Shown here in pieces: positions 36,995 to 44,743 of a stretch of 64,000 nt of DNA; the stretch's first letter is position 1; each line of letters opens with the position of its first letter. Both the position numbers and the translations under genes were made by a program. Below the pieces are notes generated by a model. The model was not told the origin of the DNA and searched no databases. It worked only from the letters and a program-made list of their open reading frames with translations. The stretch comes from Acetivibrio mesophilus (lineage in GTDB: Bacteria; Bacillota; Clostridia; Acetivibrionales; Acetivibrionaceae). The stretch lies in the NCBI RefSeq assembly GCF_004102745.1, contig NZ_RLII01000007.1, positions 62,001 to 126,000 on the forward strand, read 5' to 3'.

Positions 36995-37447
36995 ATGAAG
37001 ATTAGTGAAAGCACTAGCAAAACATCAGGTCTGCATGAGATTTCCGGGCAGGAACCAAAGAGGGTGGCCGACAGCAATGGAGCCAACTTTAAAAGGCATT
37101 TAAAGGAATTTGATAATCGTAATTGTGAAGAAAGAATCCGTGCTCTGGTAAGTCAGATTGAGGAGCAGGGGAGAAAACTCAGCCAGAAGATAGATGTAAG
37201 GGAACTGAAGATTTATAAAAGGCTTATTTCCGATTTTTTGGATGAAGTCTTACACAACTCTCATATGTTTTCAAAGGACAGCTATCTTGACAGAAGGGGC
37301 AGATACAAGGTTTATGCCACGGTGAAGAAGATAAATACTGAGCTTGATGAGCTTACAACAGAGGTTCTTAATGCCGAGGGGGACAACATTAAGATACTTC
37401 AGAGGATTGAAGACATAAGAGGGCTTGTTTTGGACCTCATGTTATAA
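36995..37447 (+). CDS. yaaR: YaaR family protein (DUF327)
   Basis: 150-aa protein of the YaaR family, found between tmk and holB in Firmicutes. Mostly helical and charged, with a central KIDVRELKIYKRLISDFLDEVL segment and a GRYKVYATVKKINTELDELT stretch. No catalytic motif is visible and its function is unknown. GGAG precedes the ATG. Confidence 0.88.
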   Translation: MKISESTSKTSGLHEISGQEPKRVADSNGANFKRHLKEFDNRNCEERIRALVSQIEEQGRKLSQKIDVRELKIYKRLISDFLDEVLHNSHMFSKDSYLDRRGRYKVYATVKKINTELDELTTEVLNAEGDNIKILQRIEDIRGLVLDLML

Positions 37448-37568
37448 CACTTAAGTTCAAAGAAAGTTTTTATAAGGGGCGTCTGTTGCCCCGTTATATT
37501 CTGTTGCTTAATTATTTGCTAGATTAATCCTGGCGGGTTTTATTATTTTGTTATGGCAGGGGTGTATC

Positions 37569-38558
37569 GTGAACTTCAATGCAATTATCGGCCAGCAGGA
37601 TGTAATAGAAGGCCTAAAAACATTAATAAACAGCAATAAAATAGGACATGCATATATATTTTCCGGACCGGAAGGAATAGGGAAGACTACGGTTGCAAAG
37701 ATTCTTGCATCTATATTGATGTGCTCTGATAATGTAGGTGATGAAAGCTGCGGCAATTGCCAGTCCTGCCGCCTTTTTGAGAATGGAACCAATCCCGATT
37801 TCGGTATTTTAGAATGCAAAGGCTCCAGTATAGGAGTTGATGAAATAAGAAATCTGCAGCATGATATATGTGTAAGGCCGCTTTATTCTAAAAGAAAGGT
37901 GTATTTGATCCGGGAAGCGGACAGAATGACTGTTCAGGCTCAGAACTGTCTGCTAAAAACCCTTGAGGAACCGCCGGAATATGCGGTTATTATACTTGTT
38001 GCATCAAATTATAATGCTCTCTTGGAGACAATACACTCGAGGAGCATTAGGATTGACTTTAAAAAGAATACCTTTGACGAGGTAAAGGAATTTATTACGG
38101 CTAGGGCTGGAGGCGACTTTGAACAAGCCGATTTTATAGCCTCATATGCTGACGGAGTGATTGGCAGAGCTCTTGAGCTTATGGAGTCTGAGGGATTTAG
38201 GGAGATCCGGGAAAAAGCAATTGATGCGGTGATACGGCTTTCGGGACCCGATCTTGGGGATATGTTCGATATTTCCCTCATGTTTGATGAGAACAAGGAT
38301 GATATAGATTCCATACTGGATATCATGCTCTTGTTTTACAGAGACTTACTTATAGCTGGGAAGTCTGGAAATGAAAAATTGTTGATTAATTCCGATAAAA
38401 AGGATATCATATTAAAGAATACTAATAAGTTTTCTACTGGGAAACTATTGAAGAATATAGATATAATTGAAGAAATGCGTAAAAATATAAAGCAGAATGC
38501 GAATTATCAGCTTGCTATACAGGTTATGCTTATGAAGCTTCAGGAGGAAAATGCGTAA
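37569..38558 (+). CDS. holB: DNA polymerase III subunit delta'
   Basis: 329-aa clamp-loader subunit. AAA+ module with Walker A GPEGIGKTT, zinc cysteines (CSDNVGDESCGNCQSC) and the conserved TLEEPPE sensor region. A full Walker A is normal for Gram-positive delta' proteins. GTG 37569 has AGGGGTG 4-5 nt upstream; the longer TTG frame begins at 37548. Its TAA overlaps the ATG of yaaT. Confidence 0.93.
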   Translation: MNFNAIIGQQDVIEGLKTLINSNKIGHAYIFSGPEGIGKTTVAKILASILMCSDNVGDESCGNCQSCRLFENGTNPDFGILECKGSSIGVDEIRNLQHDICVRPLYSKRKVYLIREADRMTVQAQNCLLKTLEEPPEYAVIILVASNYNALLETIHSRSIRIDFKKNTFDEVKEFITARAGGDFEQADFIASYADGVIGRALELMESEGFREIREKAIDAVIRLSGPDLGDMFDISLMFDENKDDIDSILDIMLLFYRDLLIAGKSGNEKLLINSDKKDIILKNTNKFSTGKLLKNIDIIEEMRKNIKQNANYQLAIQVMLMKLQEENA

Positions 38559-39430
38559 TGGTAAAGGTGGTTGGAATAAGATTTAAAAAAGCAGGGAAAA
38601 TATATTATTTTGACCCTGGTGATTTAGAGATAGATTTAAACGAAAATGCAATTGTAGAGACCGCAAGAGGAATTGAGTTCGGTCAGGTTGTAGTGCCAAA
38701 TACCGAGGTCAGCGAGGAAGAAATAGTTGCTCCTTTAAAGAAGGTTATTCGCATTGCGACAGAGGAAGACAAGGAGCATCATGAAGAGAATGTCAGAAAA
38801 GAGAAGGAAGCTTTTGATATTTGTCTTCAGAAAATTTCAAACCACAATCTGGAAATGAAGCTTATTGATGTCGAATATACCTTTGACAACAATAAAATAT
38901 TATTTTATTTTACTGCCGATGGAAGAGTGGACTTCAGGGAGTTGGTAAAAGATCTTGCTTCAGTTTTCAGAACGAGAATCGAGTTAAGGCAGATTGGTGT
39001 GAGGGACGAGGCTAAAATGATGGGAGGACTGGGAGTTTGCGGTCGTGTCCTTTGTTGTAATTCGTTCCTCGGTGAATTTCAACCGGTGTCTATAAAGATG
39101 GCGAAGGAACAGGGGTTATCCTTAAATCCCACAAAAATATCCGGCGCCTGCGGAAGGCTTATGTGCTGCTTAAAATATGAGCAGGATGCATATGAAGAAA
39201 TAATCTCCAGGGTACCAAATGAGGGGGCTATCGTTGAAACTCCTGAAGGTCAGGGGGTTGTAATGTCTATAAGCTTGTTGAAGGAACTGGTGAAGGTAAA
39301 GCTTGATCGGGACAATGAAACCGATCTTAAGATTTACAAGGCATCAGATGTAAAGGTAATAAAGAATGTGACCCGTGATGAACCCGATGAAGAAATAGAT
39401 TTGGATGAATTGAAGCAATTGGAAGATTGA
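38558..39430 (+). CDS. ricT: YaaT/RicT, PSP1-domain regulator
   Basis: 290-aa PSP1 C-terminal domain protein. Conserved Cys-rich segment CGRVLCCNSFL and SGACGRLMCCLKYE, which in Bacillus RicT binds Fe-S clusters in the RicAFT (Y) complex that stimulates RNase Y processing and affects sporulation and competence. A TAATG overlap links it to holB, the same order as holB-yaaT in Bacillus. Confidence 0.95.
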   Translation: MVKVVGIRFKKAGKIYYFDPGDLEIDLNENAIVETARGIEFGQVVVPNTEVSEEEIVAPLKKVIRIATEEDKEHHEENVRKEKEAFDICLQKISNHNLEMKLIDVEYTFDNNKILFYFTADGRVDFRELVKDLASVFRTRIELRQIGVRDEAKMMGGLGVCGRVLCCNSFLGEFQPVSIKMAKEQGLSLNPTKISGACGRLMCCLKYEQDAYEEIISRVPNEGAIVETPEGQGVVMSISLLKELVKVKLDRDNETDLKIYKASDVKVIKNVTRDEPDEEIDLDELKQLED

Positions 39431-39472
39431 TAGTGATTTGGCTAATAATCTGCCTTGGAATAAAAAAAGTGG

Positions 39473-39501
39473 TTTTCATTCCACAATTTTAGTGGTAGAA
39501 T
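39473..39501 (+). promoter_or_regulatory. Candidate promoter of the ferredoxin gene
   Basis: TTTTCA (39473-39478), 17-nt spacer, TAGAAT (39496-39501), about 70 nt before the ATG. Confidence 0.4.
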
Positions 39502-39557
39502 TATAAGGTCAGTAGGTTATTTTACTTTTAATGCTTACCTAAGTCAAATTTATATAG

Positions 39558-39743
<186 letters not shown>

Positions 39744-39754
39744 TAGTGTGTCTC

Positions 39755-39796
39755 AAAGGGGTCGAAAAGGCTATACGCCTTTGTTTGACCTCTTTT
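39755..39796 (+). terminator. Intrinsic terminator after ferredoxin
   Basis: AAAGGGGTC-GAAAAGGC pairs imperfectly with GCCTTTG-GACCTCTTT around a short loop, followed by six T. Confidence 0.75.
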
Positions 39797-39860
39797 TTAT
39801 GCCTCAAAGCAGGGAGCTTTAGGTTTTAATGTTGATATAAGATGAACGCAGGGGTTTAAT

Positions 39861-40616
39861 TTGGATATGAAATTAAATGAAAATGAAAGAATAGATGATT
39901 TGCAGTATAAAGGATTAAGGATTATACAAAAGAAAGACGGCTTTTGCTTTGGGCTCGATGCTGTATTGCTGGCAAATTTTGCAGATGTCAAAAGAGGCGA
40001 TACTGTAATTGACCTTGGTACAGGCACAGGCATTATATCAATTCTGATTGCCGGTAAAACCGAGGCAAAGTCTGTGACGGGACTTGAGATTCAGGAAGAA
40101 ATGGCCGAAATGGCTCAAAGAAGCGTAGAGATCAATAATATCACTGACCGTGTAAGAATAGTATGTGGAGATATCAAAGAGAGCGTCGAGATGTTTGGGG
40201 CATCACAGTTTAATGTGGTGGTTACAAACCCTCCTTATATGAATCAGGGCGGCGGGCTCTTAAATATCAGCGATACAAAGGCAATTTCGAGGCACGAAAT
40301 AAAGTGCACTTTGGAAGATGTCATAAAGGCTTCGGCAAAGCTATTGGTGCCTGGCGGACAACTGGCAATGGTTCACAGGCCCGACAGGCTTGTGGATATA
40401 GTGTGGCTTATGAGAAAGTACTCCATAGAGCCAAAGTACCTGCAATTTGTGCATCCATCTCCCCGCAAAAAAGCAAACCTACTGCTAATAAAGGGGACAA
40501 GACAGGGAAGAGCGCAGCTTAAGATGATGGAGCCGTTGTACGTTTATGATGAAGACGGAAATTATTCCAAGGAGATAGACAATATTTATGGCAGAGAGGT
40601 AAGGAACATTGAGTAA
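39861..40616 (+). CDS. trmN6: tRNA1(Val) adenine-N6 methyltransferase, TrmN6/YabB
   Basis: 251-aa SAM-dependent methyltransferase. Motif I is VIDLGTGTGIISIL and the catalytic N6-adenine motif is NPPY; a FCFGLDAVLLANF segment precedes it, as in YfiC/YabB proteins. It lies between yaaT and rsmI as in Bacillus (yabB-yazA-yabC). TTG 39861 sits 6 nt after GCAGGGG; ATG 39867 is the alternative. It overlaps rsmI by 8 nt. Confidence 0.9.
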   Translation: MDMKLNENERIDDLQYKGLRIIQKKDGFCFGLDAVLLANFADVKRGDTVIDLGTGTGIISILIAGKTEAKSVTGLEIQEEMAEMAQRSVEINNITDRVRIVCGDIKESVEMFGASQFNVVVTNPPYMNQGGGLLNISDTKAISRHEIKCTLEDVIKASAKLLVPGGQLAMVHRPDRLVDIVWLMRKYSIEPKYLQFVHPSPRKKANLLLIKGTRQGRAQLKMMEPLYVYDEDGNYSKEIDNIYGREVRNIE

Positions 40617-41451
40617 TAAAGGAATACTGTATCTTGTTGCAACTCCCATCGGAAACCTTGAGGATATAACCTTAAGAGCAATACGGGTACTTAAGGAGGT
40701 AGACCTTATAGCTGCCGAAGACACAAGGCAGACTATAAAGCTTCTTAACCACCTTGACATAAAAAAACCTATGGTGAGCTACTATGAGCACAATAAGGTT
40801 GTAAAAGGCAATTATCTTATAGAGCAGCTGCAAGAGGGAAAGAGCATTGCTCTGGTCTCCGATGCGGGTACGCCGGGAATTTCAGACCCAGGTGAAGATA
40901 TGGTCAAGCTCTGTATTGAAAATGAAATACCATTTACCATGGTTCCGGGACCTGTGGCGGCTGTGACGGGATTGGTCTTATCGGGACTTCCCTCGGGAAG
41001 ATTTGCTTTTGAAGGATTTCTGCCGATGAATAAAAGGGCAAGAAGAGAGCGGATAAATTCATTGAAGGATGAAATACGAACCATAGTTTTTTATGAAGCA
41101 CCCCATAAACTTGTTTATACTTTGAAGGATCTATATGAGGTTTTAGGAAACAGAAGGATAACATTGGCACGGGAGTTGACCAAGAAGTTTGAAGAGATTT
41201 TAAGATGTACTCTAGAAGAGGCTATGGAAAGGTACGAGAGTGAAGCGCCAAGGGGAGAATATGTCCTTATTGTAGAAGGAGCAGATGAGAAACAGATTAT
41301 GGAAGACAAAAAAAGTGAATGGAATGTCATGAGTATAGCAGAGCACTATCAGATGTACATAGAGCAGGGTCTTCCCAAGAAGGAAGCAATGAAAAAGGTG
41401 GCGCAGGACAGAGAAATAAGCAAAAGAGACGTTTACAATGCATTGATCTGA
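40609..41451 (+). CDS. rsmI: 16S rRNA (cytidine-1402-2'-O)-methyltransferase
   Basis: 280-aa tetrapyrrole-methylase-fold enzyme that 2'-O-methylates C1402 of 16S rRNA. Signature sequence LYLVATPIGNLEDITLRAIRVLKEVDLIAAEDTRQT, SDAGTPGISDPG and a GPVAAVTGLVLSGLP loop. The C-terminus ends with the RsmI helical tail (EISKRDVYNAL). It starts at TTG 40609 behind GAGAGGTAAGG and overlaps trmN6. Confidence 0.96.
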   Translation: MSNKGILYLVATPIGNLEDITLRAIRVLKEVDLIAAEDTRQTIKLLNHLDIKKPMVSYYEHNKVVKGNYLIEQLQEGKSIALVSDAGTPGISDPGEDMVKLCIENEIPFTMVPGPVAAVTGLVLSGLPSGRFAFEGFLPMNKRARRERINSLKDEIRTIVFYEAPHKLVYTLKDLYEVLGNRRITLARELTKKFEEILRCTLEEAMERYESEAPRGEYVLIVEGADEKQIMEDKKSEWNVMSIAEHYQMYIEQGLPKKEAMKKVAQDREISKRDVYNALI

Positions 41452-41495
41452 GTATAGTTAGAATTAAAAGCTCGGGATATCGGGGTCCTTCGCTT

Positions 41496-41525
41496 TAGCC
41501 TCTTTCATTTCACTCCAAGAGGCTA
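41496..41525 (+). terminator. First hairpin after rsmI
   Basis: TAGCCTCTT (41496-41504) pairs perfectly with AAGAGGCTA (41517-41525). It is followed by the stronger bidirectional hairpin at 41530. Confidence 0.55.
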
Positions 41526-41529
41526 AAAT

Positions 41530-41556
41530 AAAAGGGACTCCTAACGAGTCCCTTTT
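41530..41556. terminator. Bidirectional terminator between rsmI and abrB
   Basis: Perfect 11-bp stem AAAAGGGACTC / GAGTCCCTTTT with 5-nt loop, with T runs in both directions; serves the convergent rsmI (+) and abrB (-) genes. Confidence 0.9.
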
Positions 41557-41580
41557 GTGGTCATGCAGATTGTAAAGTTA

Positions 41581-41820
41581 TTATTTCTTTAATTCTCTCA
41601 TACAGTCAGGGCAAATGTTCTTGCTTTTATAAACTGTAACATCTTTTGCATTTCCGCAGAAGATGCAAGCCGGCTCATACTTCTTGAGTATAATTGTTGC
41701 ACCGTCAACATAGATTTCGAGTGCATCCTTTTCGGCAATGTCGAGTGTTCTTCTTAATTCGATAGGCAGAACAACCCTTCCTAATTCATCAACTTTTCTT
41801 ACGATTCCAGTAGATTTCAT
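41581..41820 (-). CDS. abrB: AbrB/SpoVT-type transition-state regulator
   Basis: 79-aa swapped-hairpin DNA-binding protein (STGIVRKVDELGRVVLPIELRRTLDI) with a short C-terminal tail that carries two CxxC pairs (CIFCGN..., CPDCMREL), common in clostridial AbrB proteins. It represses stationary-phase and sporulation genes in exponential growth. GGAGG precedes the ATG. Its promoter contains a Spo0A box, which fits repression by Spo0A~P. Position next to rsmI and before metS matches Bacillus. Confidence 0.93.
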   Translation of the reverse strand: MKSTGIVRKVDELGRVVLPIELRRTLDIAEKDALEIYVDGATIILKKYEPACIFCGNAKDVTVYKSKNICPDCMRELKK

Positions 41821-41846
41821 AATTGATCCTCCTCTAAAAATACAGT

Positions 41847-41897
41847 ATTCGACAAACTTTTCATTTTCATGATACCATAAATGCCAATAATAGTCAA
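41847..41897 (-). promoter_or_regulatory. abrB promoter with Spo0A box
   Basis: Minus strand: TTGACT (41892-41897), 17-nt spacer, TATCAT (41869-41874), then a perfect 0A box TTTGTCGAAT (41847-41856) about 12 nt past the -10. In Bacillus abrB the 0A boxes also lie just downstream of the start site and mediate repression. Confidence 0.8.
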
Positions 41898-42249
41898 CAA
41901 TATTTTAAAAAAAATTCAATAAAATTGAATAATAATTTGTGGAGAGATTGTAAGTTAATACTAAGGGTATTTTTGTATGATGTCAGAGATAGGCATATAA
42001 ATACCTTTGAGTTATAATCAAGAAAACAAATAGGAACACTAGGAATTTGATAGACTCATGGTAATAAAGGGTTTTATATCCAGTATATAACTGGCAAATC
42101 CTCGAAAAGCTACTTGCTGAAATTCGACAAGTTAATTATAACATAAAAATTGAAATAGGTGGATTAATTAGCAGATGTGAGTGTGGTATATTGTCCGATC
42201 AATCCTCATATACATTATTAGTATTAATGACATGGATGAGGCTTAGGTT
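41898..42249. other. Intergenic region between abrB and spmA
   Basis: Divergent spacer. A second 0A-box-like sequence in reverse (ATTCGACAA, 42122-42130) lies about 120 nt before spmA. No other RNA or gene is apparent. Confidence 0.5.
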
Positions 42250-42882
42250 GTGTTAAATTATATCTGGTTTGCAATGCTTATAATAGGATTTGTAGTCGGC
42301 ATAATGAACGGAAGGGTTAGTGAGGTTACCCAGGCGGTGGTGGATTCATCAAAAAGTGCCGTGGAGATAAGCATAGGTCTTCTGGGAGTTATGTGTCTGT
42401 GGACCGGTCTAATGGAGGTTGCGGAAAAGAGCGGAATCATTAGAGGAATCGCAAAAGCCGTAAGGCCCGTTATGAAGTTTTTGTTTCCGGGGATACCGAA
42501 GGAACATCCCGCAGGAGGAGCCATTGTCATGAATCTTGTGGCAAACTTTCTGGGGTTGGGCAATGCAGCAACACCCTTGGGGATAAAGGCTATTAACGAG
42601 CTTCAAAAGCTCAATCCCAATAAAGATACTGCTACAAATGAGATGAGCATGTTTCTTGTTTTGAATACGGCCTGTATTCAGTTTATTCCGGCAACGATAA
42701 TTGCCCTGAGATCTGCAGCAGGGTCAAAGAATCCTACGGAGATTATAGGTACTATATGGGTGGCCAGTATTAGTGCCTGCATGGCAGGAATTATTGCAGC
42801 AAAAATATTGTCATCTTTTTTCAAGGCCAAATCCGGAGCCAAAAAAGGGTTGGAAAATAGATTGGGACGGAGGAAAGCATGA
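42250..42882 (+). CDS. spmA: Spore maturation protein A
   Basis: 210-aa membrane protein with several helices and two Nucleoside-recognition (Gate) domain hallmarks (GIMNGRVSEVTQAVVDSSKSAVEISIGLLGVMCLWTGLMEV; NLVANFLGLGNAATPLGIKAI). With SpmB it is needed for spore core dehydration in Bacillus. GTG start. Its end overlaps spmB by 4 nt (ATGA). Confidence 0.95.
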   Translation: MLNYIWFAMLIIGFVVGIMNGRVSEVTQAVVDSSKSAVEISIGLLGVMCLWTGLMEVAEKSGIIRGIAKAVRPVMKFLFPGIPKEHPAGGAIVMNLVANFLGLGNAATPLGIKAINELQKLNPNKDTATNEMSMFLVLNTACIQFIPATIIALRSAAGSKNPTEIIGTIWVASISACMAGIIAAKILSSFFKAKSGAKKGLENRLGRRKA

Positions 42883-43412
42883 ACATTGTAAAAGACTTAT
42901 CTTCTTATGCCATACCTGCATTGTTTTTTGTTATTTTGTGTGTTGGACTATACAGAGGAGTAAAAGTGTACGATGTTTTTCTGGAGGGAGCAAAGGAAGG
43001 CATAACTACTGTTTTGAGGATCATACCGCCTCTGGTGGGCCTTATGGTTGCGGTGGGAGTATTCAGGGCCTCGGGAGCGCTGGACCTTTTAGTCTATGTG
43101 GTAAAACCGGTTGCTGACCTTTTAAGAATACCAAAGGACGCTTTACCCCTGGTTTTTCTTCGGCCGATTTCCGGAAGTGCATCTTTGGCAATGCTATCGG
43201 ATATATTCAATGTGCATGGCCCGGACTCTTTTGTAGGGCGCGTGGCATCAACTCTCATGGGCTCTACCGAAACCATATTTTATACCCTTGCGGTATATTT
43301 CGGTGCAGTGGGGATTAAAAACATCCGACATACTCTGGCTGCCGCTCTTATAGCTGACTTTGCCGGTATTTTTGCTGCTGTATGGATATGCACAAAGGTT
43401 TTCGGCGGGTAA
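42879..43412 (+). CDS. spmB: Spore maturation protein B
   Basis: 177-aa membrane protein with the SpmB pattern (AIPALFFVILCVGLYRGVKVYDVFLEGAKEG; LVFLRPISGSASLAMLSDIF; STETIFYTLAVYFGAVGIKN). Works with SpmA in spore maturation. Translationally coupled to spmA; only 4 nt separate its stop from the convergent DUF2600 gene. Confidence 0.95.
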   Translation: MNIVKDLSSYAIPALFFVILCVGLYRGVKVYDVFLEGAKEGITTVLRIIPPLVGLMVAVGVFRASGALDLLVYVVKPVADLLRIPKDALPLVFLRPISGSASLAMLSDIFNVHGPDSFVGRVASTLMGSTETIFYTLAVYFGAVGIKNIRHTLAAALIADFAGIFAAVWICTKVFGG

Positions 43413-43416
43413 TAAA

Positions 43417-44466
43417 TCAAAGCCTGCCGGAAAGTCTCAAGAATTTGTATAGGTTATAGTAAAGGCGCGCCTTTGAGCCGGACTTTTTCATAATATTTGT
43501 GCTGGCAAGTCTGTTCATTCCGTAATGTGCTTGAGGCTCTGAGAGATATAATGCAATCATTGTTTCGACTATGGTACTGTGAAATTCTGGGTGTTTGAGA
43601 CTGTTGCAGCTTTCCAATGCCTTTTCAATAAAAAATAGAATTCTATCTTCACATGCTTTTAAGTTTTTATAGAAAGATGTCAGATTCAGATTGTTATTTT
43701 GCATGGACGCATTTGCATTGACAAAGTGGTCAAGCAGTACATGAAGTCCGCAAATCCAAGGGAAATATGCGGCACATATGTTGTTTACTTCTTCTTTGGT
43801 GAGATCCGGGTCATGGGCACAGGCAAATAAAACAAATATCAGCAGAGGGGATGCGGATGCAGCAATCATTTCCCCTTTGGATATGCCCACATTTTCGTCG
43901 TGATACCTATTGACCCATTCCTCGATTTTCTTATCTCTTGATTCTTTATCCAGGTGAGAGTAGGTCATAAAATCTGAGTACATTTGAATAAACTTCTTTA
44001 GCTGAGTTATGACAAGGTTGTATGAAGACAACATAACAACTTGGTCTCTGCACTTTTCTATAAGTTTCGTTATGGTTTCAATATCCTCTCTCTTAAGATG
44101 GCCTATGTAGCCGACGGAGATTTTCCTTTTAGGGTCAACGGCATCTCTTAATGAGAGATAAAGGCGGCTGAATAATAGCTCGTTTTTCTCCTTAATATTG
44201 CGGCAAGCTAAATTAAGATAATGATCGATAGCCTGAAATGAAACTATAAAATTCAGGGCATTGTCAAGGTCTACACCGGGATAGAGAGCATAAATGCCTG
44301 CTTCCCGGGCAGGAAGTTTTTGTATTGATGAGGGGGTGTCCTCTTTTAAATCGTTGTATTCTTCCTTAAAAATCTTATACTCTTTTAAAAGAGCATAGGA
44401 TTTTGGATATATATCACTAATGCATTTTAGTATGAGCTTAGGACCATGGAAGCATCGAATATTCAT
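43417..44466 (-). CDS. DUF2600 (YtpB-like) protein with degenerate Asp motifs
   Basis: 349-aa helical protein of the DUF2600 family; Bacillus YtpB makes tetraprenyl-beta-curcumene. Family landmarks are FIVSFQAIDHYLNLACR, AYFPWICGLHVLLDHFVN and GMNRLAS. As I recall the family, the Asp-rich metal motifs read DYLDNLCD and DYFID; here they are HYLNLACR and DHFVN, so catalytic acids appear to be missing. ATG 44466 was chosen because AGGAGG precedes it. A role in sporulation-related terpenoid synthesis, or a non-catalytic one, is possible. Confidence 0.8.
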   Translation of the reverse strand: MNIRCFHGPKLILKCISDIYPKSYALLKEYKIFKEEYNDLKEDTPSSIQKLPAREAGIYALYPGVDLDNALNFIVSFQAIDHYLNLACRNIKEKNELLFSRLYLSLRDAVDPKRKISVGYIGHLKREDIETITKLIEKCRDQVVMLSSYNLVITQLKKFIQMYSDFMTYSHLDKESRDKKIEEWVNRYHDENVGISKGEMIAASASPLLIFVLFACAHDPDLTKEEVNNICAAYFPWICGLHVLLDHFVNANASMQNNNLNLTSFYKNLKACEDRILFFIEKALESCNSLKHPEFHSTIVETMIALYLSEPQAHYGMNRLASTNIMKKSGSKARLYYNLYKFLRLSGRL

Positions 44467-44743
44467 AATATTCCTCCTTGTCGATTCCTCAAAAAATCCT
44501 CTTTCCATATAAGATCTGCAGTTTTAGTACACCTCAGTTTAAACTTATATAGTTATTCTTCCCATTTTATGCATGTATAGAAGCGATTATGAGAAAATTT
44601 GAAAAAATCCATCCTATAATCTGAATTTCCTTGAAAAATGAGCAGCATATATGTATATTAGTATTAATGGCAAGTTTGGAAGGCAATAATAAATCAGAGT
44701 ATTATTATCGAATAATGCTTTGCTTATATAAGGAGGAAAATAG

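Noticed and set aside
44509-44743. Possible T-box leader before metS
   Set aside because: No specifier loop, T-box core or terminator/antiterminator pair is visible.
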